From assembly GCA_026987375.1 (NCBI GenBank), contig JALSMT010000127.1:1-64000 (forward strand): a DNA stretch of 64,000 nt. Direction: 5' to 3'. Each line of letters begins with the position of its first letter. The stretch's first letter is position 1. Origin of the DNA: Thermaceae bacterium. Lineage in GTDB: Bacteria > Deinococcota > Deinococci > Deinococcales > Marinithermaceae. The position numbers and the translations under genes were made by a program. The notes below the pieces were generated by a model, which saw only the letters and a list, made by a program, of their open reading frames with translations, had not been told where the DNA came from and did not search any database. Shown here one piece after another: positions 1 to 7,798 of this stretch.

Positions 1-2
1 AT

Positions 3-131
3 CCCGAGGCCAGCCCCGGCCCCCACGATTCGCGCTACCTCTTCAAGCGCTTCCTCGACGAGGTGGACGCCTTCCACGGTGAGGCGGGCGTGCCGCTGGA
101 GAAGCAGCGCACGGACCCGTTCGGGGTCTAA
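3..131 (+). CDS. C-terminal end of an unknown protein (cut by window edge)
   Basis: An open frame enters from the left edge and stops at TAA 129-131, giving 42 residues that end in ...KQRTDPFGV. The visible part contains a short charged amphipathic stretch ([20 protein letters not shown]) and no motif I recognise. Base use is G+C rich with G/C third positions, like fhs and mtaB downstream. Only the end of the gene is visible, so no function is proposed. Confidence 0.55.
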   Translation, partial: PEASPGPHDSRYLFKRFLDEVDAFHGEAGVPLEKQRTDPFGV

Positions 132-144
132 GGGGCGGGTATAC

Positions 145-182
145 GGTGCATGGTGCGTGGTGCGTAGTTCGTGGTGCGTGGT
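145..182. repeat. Degenerate GTGCGTGGT minisatellite
   Basis: The motif GTGC(G/A)TGGT and close variants (GTAGTTCGT) recur about four times head to tail right after the stop codon of the preceding gene. It is low-complexity non-coding DNA. Similar junk repeats are common between genes in many bacteria; no function is claimed. Confidence 0.55.
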
Positions 183-267
183 AATTGATAAGGCCTATAG
201 CCTGTAGCTTGTGGTTTTTTAACTTTTTCGCGACAGTTAAAGCCTATTGGTTCAATCGCGTCAAAAG

Positions 268-438
268 AAACCTCCCTCCCCCGGGGGAGGGCTGGGGTGG
301 GGGTTATTGGCGCTAACGAAGCCACCGCCCATCATTCGAATCATGACCGGCCCACATCCCACCCCCCACATCCAGCATTCCAGCAAACAACCCCCCTCCG
401 GCGGCTACGCCGCCGTCTCCCCCAAAGGGGGAGGTTTT
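268..438. repeat. Possible MITE-like element with imperfect terminal inverted repeats
   Basis: The left end reads AAACCTCCCTCCCCC-GGGGGAGG and the right end reads CTCCCCC-AAA-GGGGGAGGTTTT, so the two ends are inverted copies of about 22 bases with a few mismatches. Each end is itself a hairpin, and a further perfect arm pair CGGCGGC/GCCGCCG lies near the right end. There is no credible ORF inside. The whole reads as a small non-autonomous or palindromic intergenic repeat. Confidence 0.4.
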
Positions 439-488
439 AAAGCCGGCCATCAGACAAAGCGTAGCGCCTACCATGCTTTAGGCTCTGG

Positions 489-528
489 ATTCCAGCTCGC
501 GCAGGCCCCTGGCCTGCTTGGCTGGAAT
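489..528. repeat. Intergenic palindromic repeat
   Basis: Outer arms ATTCCAGC (489-496) and GCTGGAAT (521-528) enclose a nested perfect hairpin GCAGGCC-cct-GGCCTGC (501-517). It is followed by ATGACGAAAAAA, a context typical of dispersed palindromic intergenic repeats. It could also fold as RNA if transcribed. I see no gene from about 132 to 625. Confidence 0.45.
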
Positions 529-625
529 GACGAAAAAATAGCTGAACAAAATCCACTTGCAGCCTAACTGCTGTCTCGTCACCCCAGGCAAGCGGCGAAG
601 CCGCGCGAGCACAGGTCCTGACCGG

Positions 626-784
626 GTCACCAAGACGTGGCTGGGGGTTGCGCACGTCGGCGGGGAGGCGGCGCAGGTGCACTCGGACCTGCTGATTCCC
701 TGCGCCGCCGGCGTGGCCCACGCGCTCGAGAACACCGGTGAGAAGGTGCTGCGCGCGCTCGTGGTGAAGCTGGGCGCGAACTGA
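626..784 (+). pseudogene. Decayed cupin-like fragment (C-terminal part only)
   Basis: The plus frame ending at TGA 782-784 gives ...WLGVAHVGGEAAQVHSDLLIPCAAGVAHALENTGEKVLRALVVKLGAN. The stretch IPxAAGVAHALENTGEKVLRALVVK is the usual end of a small cupin (second conserved cupin motif followed by the last two strands). The first cupin motif with the metal-binding histidines is absent, and the frame runs back into repeat DNA, so this is a truncated remnant. It is G+C rich like fhs. It may have lost its 5' half when the repeats at 268-528 arrived; that order of events is inferred. Confidence 0.5.
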
Positions 785-829
785 CCAGGGCGCGGAGCCA
801 GCGCCCTCGCCCCGAGCGGGCGCGCCGCG

Positions 830-2473
830 TCAGAACAGACCGACGATGCGGCCGTCGTCGGTGACGTCCACCCGCTCGGCGGCAGGTACCTTGGGCAGAC
901 CGGGCATCGTCATCACGTCGCCCATGTAGACCACCACGAACCCCGCCCCGCAACGGGCCTTGAGGTCGGTCACGGTGACGTCGAAGCCGCTGGGGCGACC
1001 CCGTAAACGGCGGTCATCGGAAAGACTGGCTTGGGTTTTAGCCATTACTACCGGCAGATCGGCGCAGCCTTCACGGGTGATGCGGCGCAAGGCGTTGCGG
1101 GCTTTTTTGCTGTAGCCAACCCCGTCGGCGCCGTAAACGCGGCGGGCTATGGTTTGTATCTTGTCTTCCAGGGGACTTTCCAGATCGTAGAGGTATTTCA
1201 GCTGCCCTGGTTCTTCCAAAGCCTGCAAAACCTCTGCGGCCAACTCGCGCGCACCCGCGCCTCCCTCGGCCCAGACCTCGGCCACGGCGAAGCGCAGGTG
1301 GTACTCGCGGGCGAAGTCGCGCACCAGCTCGATTTCTTCTTCGGTGTCTCCCGCGAAACGGTTGAGCGCGATCACGGGGTCGAAGCCGTGCTGACGGATG
1401 TTGCCCGCGTGCTGGGCCAGGTTGGCCAGCCCCAGCTTGACGGCCTCGGGGTTGGGTGTGCCGAAGTCATCGGCGCCCCCGTGGTGGCGCAGCGCGCGGA
1501 CGGTGGCGACGAGGACGACCGCTTCGGGTGCGAATCCGGCGGCGCGGCTGACCACGTTGAAGAACTTCTCGGCGCCCAGGTCGGAGCCGAAACCGGCCTC
1601 GGTGACCACGTAGTCGGCGTAGCCCAGCGCCATCTCGGTGGCCCGCAGCGAGTTGGTGCCGTGGGCGATGTTGGCGAAGGGGCCCATGTGCACGAAGGCG
1701 GGCTGGCCCTCGAGCGTCTGCACCAGGTTGGGCTTGAGCGCCTGCAGCAGCAGGGCGGTCATGGCGCCGTGGGCCTTCAGCTGCTGGGCGTAGACGGGTT
1801 TGCGGTCTGCGGTGTAGCCGATGCGAATCCGGCCCAGGCGCTCCTTGAGTTCGGGTACGGTGCGAGCCAGGGCCATGATTGCCATGACCTCCGAGGCCAC
1901 GGTGATCTCGAAGCCCGACTCGGCGGGCACACCGCCCGTGGGTCCACCCAGCCCGGTGACCACGTGGCGCAGGGCGCGGTCGTTCATGTCGAGGACGCGC
2001 TTGTACTCTAGGCGCCGCAGGTCTATGCCCAGGGCGTTGCCCTGCTGTGCGTGGTTGTCTATCATTGCAGCCAGCAGGTTTACGGCGCTGGTGACGGCGT
2101 GAAAGTCTCCCGTAAAGTGGAGGTTGATCTCCTCCATGGGCAGCACTTGGCTGTAGCCGCCGCCGGTGGCGCCGCCCTTGACGCCGAAGACCGGGCCCAG
2201 GCTGGGTTCGCGCAGGGCCACCGCGGCCCTCTTACCGAGCTTGCCGAGGCCCTGGGTGAGGCCAATGGAGACGGTGGTCTTGCCCTCGCCCGCGGGCGTG
2301 GGTGTTATGGCGGTGACCAATATTAATCGCCCCCGCCTGAGCGGGGGGTCGCCCTCGACTTTGGCCATGTAGGGGCCGTAATGGAAAAGTTTTTCGTCGG
2401 GGATACCGATGGAGGCGGCTATCTCGTCTATCGGTCGCATCTTTGCCGCCTGGGCGATCTCTATGTCGGTCAT
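830..2473 (-). CDS. fhs: Formate--tetrahydrofolate ligase
   Basis: This 547-residue protein (family about 550-560) ligates formate to tetrahydrofolate with ATP to make 10-formyl-THF for purine and formyl-Met-tRNA synthesis. It acts in the cytosol. Family landmarks are the N-terminal MRPIDEIAASIGI, the nucleotide loop TPTPAGEGKTTVSIGL (about residues 56-71), VKGGATGGGYSQVLPMEEINLHFTGD, and the C-terminal PGLPKVPAAERVDV. ATG 2473 gives the usual N-terminus. It is divergent from mtaB: the two start codons are about 50 bases apart, so the promoters must share that gap. The base composition is clearly more G+C rich than the genes after 3817. Confidence 0.97.
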   Translation of the reverse strand: MTDIEIAQAAKMRPIDEIAASIGIPDEKLFHYGPYMAKVEGDPPLRRGRLILVTAITPTPAGEGKTTVSIGLTQGLGKLGKRAAVALREPSLGPVFGVKGGATGGGYSQVLPMEEINLHFTGDFHAVTSAVNLLAAMIDNHAQQGNALGIDLRRLEYKRVLDMNDRALRHVVTGLGGPTGGVPAESGFEITVASEVMAIMALARTVPELKERLGRIRIGYTADRKPVYAQQLKAHGAMTALLLQALKPNLVQTLEGQPAFVHMGPFANIAHGTNSLRATEMALGYADYVVTEAGFGSDLGAEKFFNVVSRAAGFAPEAVVLVATVRALRHHGGADDFGTPNPEAVKLGLANLAQHAGNIRQHGFDPVIALNRFAGDTEEEIELVRDFAREYHLRFAVAEVWAEGGAGARELAAEVLQALEEPGQLKYLYDLESPLEDKIQTIARRVYGADGVGYSKKARNALRRITREGCADLPVVMAKTQASLSDDRRLRGRPSGFDVTVTDLKARCGAGFVVVYMGDVMTMPGLPKVPAAERVDVTDDGRIVGLF

Positions 2474-2524
2474 GGTATCAGCTTATACCGCACCGCCTTG
2501 ACGCGCCGCCGGCTCGCGTCCAAA

Positions 2525-3817
2525 ATGATACGGATGCGGATCGCGGTGCGCACCCTGGGGTGCAAGGTCAACCAGGTGGAGTCGGACGCGCTGGTGGGGA
2601 TGCTAGCGGCGCTCGAGCCCGAGGTGGTCGCGCTCGAAGAGGGCGCCGACCTGGTGGTGATCAATACCTGCAGCGTGACCACCACCGCCGAGGCCACCGC
2701 TCGTAAGGAGATCCGTCGCGCCCGCCGCGCCAACCCGGACGCCTTCGTGGTCGTGACCGGCTGCTACGCCGAGCTCGCGCCTGAGCAGGTCGCCGAGCTG
2801 GGGGCCGACGCGGTGGTGCCCAACCGCAGCAAGGCCGAACTGCCCCGGGTCATCCTCGAGCACTTCGGCCTGCCCACCGATCCCATCACAACTCCACCCA
2901 ACGAGTTTTGGGGCGCGGGCGAGCGCGGGCTCTACACCGATCGGGTGCGCGCCTTCCTGAAGATCCAGGACGGTTGCAACGCCGGCTGCGCCTACTGCAT
3001 CATCCCCCGCACCCGCGGCCGCGAGCGCCACCGCGGCTGGCGCAGCGTGCTGGGGGAGGCCGAGACCCTGGCGGCGGCAGGTTACCGCGAGCTCGTGCTC
3101 ACCGGGGTGCGGCTGGGCTCGTACGCCGGGCATCCGCGCGGGGTGGCGGGGCTGCTCGAGGAGCTCGTGGCCCTCGGGGTGCCGCTCCGGCTCAGCTCGA
3201 TCGAGCCCGAGGACACCGGCCCCGAGCTGCTCGAGGTGATCGGCCGGCACGCCCCCTTCGTCCGCCCCCACCTGCACCTGAGCCTGCAGACGGGCGCGGA
3301 CCGGCTGCTCGCGCTCATGGGCCGGCGCTACGACGCCGCCTACTACCGCCAGCTGGTGGCGGCCGCCCGAGAGCGCATCCCCGGCTTCGCCCTCACCACC
3401 GACGTGATCGCCGGGCTGCCCAGCGAGACCGAGGACGAACACCGCGCCACCCTGGACTTCCTGCGCGAGGTGGGGCCGAGCCGGGTGCACGCCTTCACCT
3501 ACACTCCGCGGCCGGGTACCCGCGCCGCGCGCCTGCCCCAGGTGTCCCACGCGACGCGCAAGCGTCGCACCCACGAGCTCATCACCTTGGCCGCAGAGCT
3601 GGCCGAGGAGCGCGTGCGGCCGCTGCTGGGCCGCCGCACCACGGTGCTCGTCGAGCGGGTGCGCTCGGGTGTGGCCTACGGTCACACCCCCGACTACTAC
3701 GAGGCCGAGCTCTCCGGCGAGGGGCTCGCCGCGGGCCGGGAGGTCGAGGTCGTGGTGGAAGCCGCCGACGGCTACACGCTGCGGGCCCGTTCCACACTGC
3801 GGGTAAACTTCAGTTAA
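2525..3817 (+). CDS. mtaB: tRNA (N6-threonylcarbamoyladenosine(37)-C2)-methylthiotransferase MtaB
   Basis: The protein is about 430 residues. It is a radical-SAM methylthiotransferase that turns t6A37 of tRNA into ms2t6A. The N-terminal UPF0004 domain opens VRTLGCKVNQVESDAL with cysteine ligands also in INTCSVT and VTGCYAEL. The radical-SAM motif is CNAGCAYC (CxxxCxxC) in DGCNAGCAYCIIPRTRGRERHR. A TRAM-like end follows (TTVLVERVRSGVAYGHTPDYYEAELSG). The family distinguishes MtaB from MiaB by the LGCKVNQ start and RGRERHR. An ATG at 2534 (MRIAVRT) is an equally good start. The stop overlaps the next start by one base (TAATG). The sharp fall in G+C at that point suggests a recombination joint. 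Confidence 0.94.
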   Translation: MIRMRIAVRTLGCKVNQVESDALVGMLAALEPEVVALEEGADLVVINTCSVTTTAEATARKEIRRARRANPDAFVVVTGCYAELAPEQVAELGADAVVPNRSKAELPRVILEHFGLPTDPITTPPNEFWGAGERGLYTDRVRAFLKIQDGCNAGCAYCIIPRTRGRERHRGWRSVLGEAETLAAAGYRELVLTGVRLGSYAGHPRGVAGLLEELVALGVPLRLSSIEPEDTGPELLEVIGRHAPFVRPHLHLSLQTGADRLLALMGRRYDAAYYRQLVAAARERIPGFALTTDVIAGLPSETEDEHRATLDFLREVGPSRVHAFTYTPRPGTRAARLPQVSHATRKRRTHELITLAAELAEERVRPLLGRRTTVLVERVRSGVAYGHTPDYYEAELSGEGLAAGREVEVVVEAADGYTLRARSTLRVNFS

Positions 3818-4161
3818 TGAGCAACTGCCTTTTTTGCAAGATAATCGCCGGCGAACTGCCCTCACGCCGCGTCTACGAAGATGAAGACTTTGTCGCCTTT
3901 CACGACAAATACCCCAAGGCCAAGGTGCACGTCTTGGTGGTTCCCAAAGAACACCTCGCCAAGCTGTCTGACTACCCCGATGATGAGGAGGGAGAAAGAA
4001 AGCTGGGCGCGCTGTTTCGCGTGGTCAACCGCGTGGCGACTGAAGTTCTGGGATTGGAGCATTACAAGGTGCAGGTGCACGTTGGCGAAAAGGGCGGCCA
4101 GGAGATATTCCACGTGCACGTACACATCATGAGCAACTATCCCGCAGCCGAATCGGATTAG
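3817..4161 (+). CDS. HIT family nucleotide hydrolase (HinT-like)
   Basis: A 114-residue histidine-triad protein. It has the family opening CLFCKIIAGELPSRRVYEDE, the central FHDKYPKAKVHVLVVPKEH and the catalytic triad motif HVHVHIM near residue 103. HIT proteins hydrolyse adenosine 5'-phosphoramidates and related AMP conjugates. Its ATG shares its A with the mtaB stop, so it is translationally coupled. Codon use differs from mtaB (more A/T in the third position). Confidence 0.93.
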   Translation: MSNCLFCKIIAGELPSRRVYEDEDFVAFHDKYPKAKVHVLVVPKEHLAKLSDYPDDEEGERKLGALFRVVNRVATEVLGLEHYKVQVHVGEKGGQEIFHVHVHIMSNYPAAESD

Positions 4162-4220
4162 TATCCTGCCAGTGAAACATCAGCCAGCGACCGCCTGTAG
4201 GCTGATGTTGACTACTACTA

Positions 4221-4652
4221 TTACGCCTCGGGCGTGGGGCCGTGGGGTTCAAAGTCGGCTTCGTCTATCTTCCCTTCGGCGAGCACCTTTTCGTCTACCA
4301 AAATCTCAGCCCCGGTGCGCACCGCCAGCGCCATGGCGTCGGAAGGGCGGGCGTCTATTTCGTAGTCGATGCCGCGATTGTCAATGATCAGACGGGCGTA
4401 GTAGGTGCCGTCTTTAAGCTCGGTTATTTCTATTCGCTTCAGTTTGCCGCCCAACATTTCCATTACCGAGAGCAGCAGGTCGGGGGTGAGGGGCCTGGGG
4501 GGCTTCTCACCGGCTATCGCCACGGCGATATTCTGAGCCTCCAGCGGCCCTATCCAGATTGGTAAGAGCTCCCCCGTTTCGGCGCGCAAGAGAGCGACCA
4601 CGTTTCCGCTCTGCGCTTCAACCCCCAGGTTTTCGAGTTTTGCCTTAACCAT
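4221..4652 (-). CDS. Bifunctional nuclease domain protein (DUF151)
   Basis: A 143-residue protein beginning [54 protein letters not shown] is the DUF151 core, and [28 protein letters not shown] is the second conserved block. Family members have been reported with RNase/DNase activity, but the in vivo role is poorly defined. I chose ATG 4652 because the alignment with the family begins there; longer upstream frames run into the divergent phosphoribosyltransferase. Confidence 0.88.
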   Translation of the reverse strand: MVKAKLENLGVEAQSGNVVALLRAETGELLPIWIGPLEAQNIAVAIAGEKPPRPLTPDLLLSVMEMLGGKLKRIEITELKDGTYYARLIIDNRGIDYEIDARPSDAMALAVRTGAEILVDEKVLAEGKIDEADFEPHGPTPEA

Positions 4653-4688
4653 GGTCTTATTATAGCTCTCCGGGTGTACACTAAAGCC

Positions 4689-5231
4689 ATGAAGAGTTAT
4701 CCCATCGAGATTGGCGGGGTCAAGCGCGAACTGCCCGTGGTGCAGGTCGGCGACGGTGTTTCTGTCGCCCTTCTCAACCTCCTGGGCGATACCGAGCTGA
4801 CCGAGGCCGTAGCAGAGGTAATGGCGCAGCGCATGCCAGAGGAGGTGGAGGTACTGGTAACGCCCGAGGTCAAGGCTGTGCCGCTGGCGCACGCCATTTC
4901 GCGCATAACAGGCCTGCCCTATATCGTCGCCCGTAAGACCGCCAAGCCCTACATGATTAGCCCGGTTACCCGCGAGGTGCTGTCAATAACCACCGGTAAG
5001 CCGCAGCTGCTGGTTCTCGACGGAGCTGACATAGCCCGGATCAAGGGCAAGAAGGTAGCCATAGTAGACGATGTGGTATCTACCGGCAGCACCCTCAAGG
5101 GTCTGCGCGAGCTAATTGAGAGCGTTGGCGGCGACGTAGCGGCGGTAATGGCGGTCTTTACCGAGGGCACGCCGCGCGACGACGTTATCGCCTTGGGCCA
5201 TCTGCCTCTTTTCAGTCAGAAGGGTGAGTAG
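4689..5231 (+). CDS. Phosphoribosyltransferase family protein (Apt-like), tandem copy 1
   Basis: About 180 residues starting [18 protein letters not shown]. The PRPP-binding loop is canonical: [17 protein letters not shown] near residue 120, with both acidic residues. [12 protein letters not shown] is similar to the hood region of adenine/xanthine phosphoribosyltransferases. It is likely a purine-type PRTase or a PurR/XpsR-like ligand sensor; substrate cannot be read from sequence. It lies two to six bases upstream of a paralogue and divergent from the DUF151 gene. Confidence 0.8.
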   Translation: MKSYPIEIGGVKRELPVVQVGDGVSVALLNLLGDTELTEAVAEVMAQRMPEEVEVLVTPEVKAVPLAHAISRITGLPYIVARKTAKPYMISPVTREVLSITTGKPQLLVLDGADIARIKGKKVAIVDDVVSTGSTLKGLRELIESVGGDVAAVMAVFTEGTPRDDVIALGHLPLFSQKGE

Positions 5232-5237
5232 TTGACA

Positions 5238-5774
5238 ATGAATAACATGGAAACGTATCCCATCCAGGTAGGCTCGGTAACCCGCCGCGTTCCCTTGCAT
5301 GAACCCTTTCCCGGAGTGCGCATACCGCTAGTGGACTTTTTGGGAGACGTCGAATTCGTTAAGGCGGTCGCCAAGGAACTCTCTCCAAAGGTGCCCGCTG
5401 GCGTAGACGTTTTTGTCACTGCCGAGACGTCTTCTATCCCCCTTACCCACGAGCTGGCTTCGGCGCACGAGCTTAACTACATAGTCGCCCGCAAGCGCCG
5501 CCGCCCCTACATGGAGAACCCGATCATTCAAGAAGTAGAATCGCTTACCCTGGGCGCGGTGGAGGTTTTGTGGTTGGACCACCGTTACGTCGAGCGGATA
5601 CTGAACAAGAACGTGGCGTTGGTGATGGACGTCGTTGCTAGCGGTGGAACTATGCGCGCCTTGGAGAGGATGGTGCAACGAGCCGGTGGTAAAGTAGTCG
5701 CGCGCTTGGCGGGTTTTCACCAGGGTAACTCTTCCGAAGGCCTCATTAGCGTTGGCGAGCTACCTCAGCTCTGA
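5238..5774 (+). CDS. Phosphoribosyltransferase-like protein with altered PRPP loop, tandem copy 2
   Basis: A paralogue of the preceding gene with the same layout (METYPIQVGSVTRRVPL..., YIVARKRRRPYMENP). In the PRPP loop the first Asp is replaced: VALVMDVVASGGTMRAL instead of [13 protein letters not shown]. It may have lost or changed catalysis and could serve as a regulatory or heteromeric partner of copy 1. A TTG directly after the previous stop (5232) or the ATG at 5247 are other possible starts. Its 3' end overlaps the convergent ABC gene by 10 bases. Confidence 0.72.
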   Translation: MNNMETYPIQVGSVTRRVPLHEPFPGVRIPLVDFLGDVEFVKAVAKELSPKVPAGVDVFVTAETSSIPLTHELASAHELNYIVARKRRRPYMENPIIQEVESLTLGAVEVLWLDHRYVERILNKNVALVMDVVASGGTMRALERMVQRAGGKVVARLAGFHQGNSSEGLISVGELPQL

Positions 5775-6418
5775 GCGGAGTAACGGCCGTTTCCCAGCTT
5801 TATCGCCGGCCATCCGCCGAAAAGTTGTTCATCGTGGGTCGCCACCAGCAGGGCGGCCCCGCTTTCTTGGCTGAGCGAAGAAAGCAGGTCGCGCACGAGG
5901 CTGGCGTTTTTGCGGTCGAGCGAGCCGGTTGGTTCGTCCGCCAGGACTAGCAACGGTTTGTTGAACAGCGCACGGGCTACCGCCACCCGCTGCCTCTCGC
6001 CGCCGGAGAGGGCGTCGGGAAGGCGGCCTTGTTTGTTTTTCAGGCCGACCCGCGCCAGCAGCTCGGAGGCCCAGGCGCCGTCGGGTTTTCCGGTTATTAG
6101 GCCGGGCAGCATGACGTTTTCGAGCGCAGTAAGCTCGCTGAGCAGGTGGTGGTGTTGGAATACCAGCCCCACCAGGCTGCGGCGCAGCCTGGCCAACTCT
6201 TCTTCGGGCAGGTGGGTTATCTCGTTTTCGCCCCACCAAATGCTGCCCTGCTGTAAGGGTAAAATGCCGGCCAGCAGGTGCACCAAGGTAGTTTTGCCCG
6301 AGCCGCTGGGGCCGAGGACCGCGCGCCTCTCGCCGGGCTCGAGCGCCAAGTCGAGTCCGGTGAAGAGCCCTAGACCCGGATAGCTGTAAGCCAAGGATTC
6401 GGCTCTTAGCGCCCACAC
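5765..6418 (-). CDS. ABC transporter ATPase, LolD/MacB type
   Basis: About 217 residues beginning at GTG 6418 (VWALRAESLAYSYPG). It has Walker A GPSGSGKTTLV, Q-loop VFQHHHLL, signature LSGGERQRVAVARAL, Walker B LVLADEPTGSLD and switch His in VATHDEQL. The spacing and the EPTGSLD form are those of LolD/FtsE/MacB-type ATPases, which serve lipoprotein release or efflux. No permease gene is adjacent, so it is an orphan here. A minus-strand TAGGAT seven bases before GTG suggests a leaderless transcript. Confidence 0.86.
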   Translation of the reverse strand: MWALRAESLAYSYPGLGLFTGLDLALEPGERRAVLGPSGSGKTTLVHLLAGILPLQQGSIWWGENEITHLPEEELARLRRSLVGLVFQHHHLLSELTALENVMLPGLITGKPDGAWASELLARVGLKNKQGRLPDALSGGERQRVAVARALFNKPLLVLADEPTGSLDRKNASLVRDLLSSLSQESGAALLVATHDEQLFGGWPAIKLGNGRYSAQS

Positions 6419-6444
6419 GAGTTCTATCCTAACCGGCGTGTTGA

Positions 6445-6450
6445 TAAGAT
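6445..6450 (+). promoter_or_regulatory. -10 element (TAAGAT) for leaderless crp
   Basis: TAAGAT lies eight bases before the ATG at 6459, so transcription would begin at or within a base or two of the start codon. The -35 region is weak (TTCTAT at the right spacing). No Shine-Dalgarno sequence is present, which supports leaderless translation. Confidence 0.4.
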
Positions 6451-6458
6451 GACCATTG

Positions 6459-7139
6459 ATGGGCGTGGATATCAGACGATCAACACTGTTCGACGGCTTG
6501 TCTGACGAGGCGTTTTCGGTAATCAAGCAGGCCTTTCGCTCTATCAATCTCGCTCCCGGACAGGTGCTCTTCGAGGCCAGCGAGCCGGGGCACGCGCTGT
6601 ATCTCATCCGACGCGGCAAGGTCAAAATTTCCCACGCCAACCTGGACGGCAAAGAAAAACTACTGGCCTTTCTCAACCCCGGGGACATTTTTGGAGAGAT
6701 GAGCCTGGTGGACGAGAGCCCGCGCTCCGCCAGAGCGGTAGCGGTCGAGGCGTCGGCCCTCTTCGCTCTTTATAAACAGGAATACTTTTTGCTGATAGAG
6801 CGCTTTCCCTTGCTGGCGCACAACCTGGCTCGCATTCTGGCGCAACGTTTGCGAGAGATGAACCGCGAGGCGGAGGTGCTCACCTTTGAAGAGTCGCGCG
6901 GCAAGGTTGCCTACGCCCTCCTCAAGCTCTACCGCCATCAGTACGGCGAGAAAACTTCTCAGGGACGGCTCATGAAGCTTACCCAAAGGGAGCTTTCCGA
7001 GCTAGCCGCGACCAGTCGTGAGACCGTTACCCGCGTAGTAGCCGAGCTGATCGAGAGAGGCGTGTTAAAAGGGGGCGTGGGTTCAATTGAAGTCCTGGAC
7101 GTCGCGACCCTCGAGAAAGTCTTGTACGATCTTGAATGA
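6459..7139 (+). CDS. Crp/Fnr family transcription regulator with cAMP-pocket residues
   Basis: 226 residues: cyclic-nucleotide domain (about 10-125), dimer helix, then HTH TQRELSELAATSRETVTRVVAELIERG near 175-205. The phosphate-binding cassette reads FGEMSLVDESPRSARAVA, keeping the Glu and the Arg-Ser pair that contact cAMP in E. coli CRP. It is therefore a good candidate for a true cAMP receptor (known family logic plus inference). It heads a plus-strand cluster and overlaps rpe by ATGA. A class III cyclase-domain protein at 58264-61425 could supply the ligand. Confidence 0.88.
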   Translation: MGVDIRRSTLFDGLSDEAFSVIKQAFRSINLAPGQVLFEASEPGHALYLIRRGKVKISHANLDGKEKLLAFLNPGDIFGEMSLVDESPRSARAVAVEASALFALYKQEYFLLIERFPLLAHNLARILAQRLREMNREAEVLTFEESRGKVAYALLKLYRHQYGEKTSQGRLMKLTQRELSELAATSRETVTRVVAELIERGVLKGGVGSIEVLDVATLEKVLYDLE

Positions 7140-7798
7140 TGACCAAGATAGCCCCATCTATACTTTCGGCTGACTTTTCCCGCCTGGCAGAAGAAGCGCA
7201 GGCCGCAGAGAGGGCGGGCGCAGACTGGTTGCACGTTGACGTCATGGACGGTCGCTTCGTGCCCAATATCACCATGGGTTTCGTGGTCGTAGAAGCGCTC
7301 AAGCGAGTGTGCGGCATACCTTTGGACGTGCACCTCATGGTGGTTGAACCCGAGCGATACGTCGAACGTTTTGTTGCCGCGGGGGCCAGCGTAGTCACCA
7401 TACACGCCGAAGCTACGCCTCACGTCCAGCGCGCGTTGCAGCTTATCCGCGCAGCCGGCGCCAAAGCGGGCCTATCCCTCAACCCGGCCACGCCGCTGGA
7501 CTGGTTTGCCGACGTAATGGGGGAGTTGGACCTGGCGCTCTTGATGAGCGTCAACCCTGGTTTTGCAGGGCAGAAGTTTATTCACCGTAGTTTTGACCGC
7601 TTGCGACGCTTGCGTGAGATGCGCGACCGCCTCAACCCCAGAACCCTGATTGAGGTAGACGGCGGCGTTAGCGTCGCCAACGCTGGCGAGCTGGTGGAGG
7701 CGGGGGCCGACGTGTTGGTGGCGGGCTCGGCTATCTTCAACGACCGCGCTTCGGTGGCGAGGAACCTTGGAGAAATCAGAAGTGCTCTCGCGCATTGA
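7136..7798 (+). CDS. rpe: Ribulose-phosphate 3-epimerase
   Basis: 220 residues of a TIM barrel that interconverts ribulose-5-P and xylulose-5-P in the pentose phosphate pathway. Landmarks are IAPSILSADFSRLAEE, HVDVMDGRFVPNITMG (metal His/Asp), LDVHLMVVEPERYV, LLMSVNPGFAGQKFI and LIEVDGGVSVANAGELVEAGADVLVAGSAIF. The start overlaps the crp stop (ATGA, start at 7136 or 7139), and its 3' end overlaps comB by about 30 bases. Confidence 0.96.
   Translation: MMTKIAPSILSADFSRLAEEAQAAERAGADWLHVDVMDGRFVPNITMGFVVVEALKRVCGIPLDVHLMVVEPERYVERFVAAGASVVTIHAEATPHVQRALQLIRAAGAKAGLSLNPATPLDWFADVMGELDLALLMSVNPGFAGQKFIHRSFDRLRRLREMRDRLNPRTLIEVDGGVSVANAGELVEAGADVLVAGSAIFNDRASVARNLGEIRSALAH

Noticed and set aside
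247-567. 106-codon frame at the left end
   Set aside because: It runs through palindromic repeats (poly-Pro/Gly translation) and is not protein-like.
1031-2011. Long plus-strand open frame inside fhs
   Set aside because: It is antisense to a complete, well-recognised fhs gene; open antisense frames are expected at high G+C. Protein composition is unlike any family.
2603-3865. 420-codon minus frame across mtaB
   Set aside because: Antisense shadow of mtaB, rich in His/Gly/Gln with no motifs; mtaB has all catalytic cysteines in its own frame.
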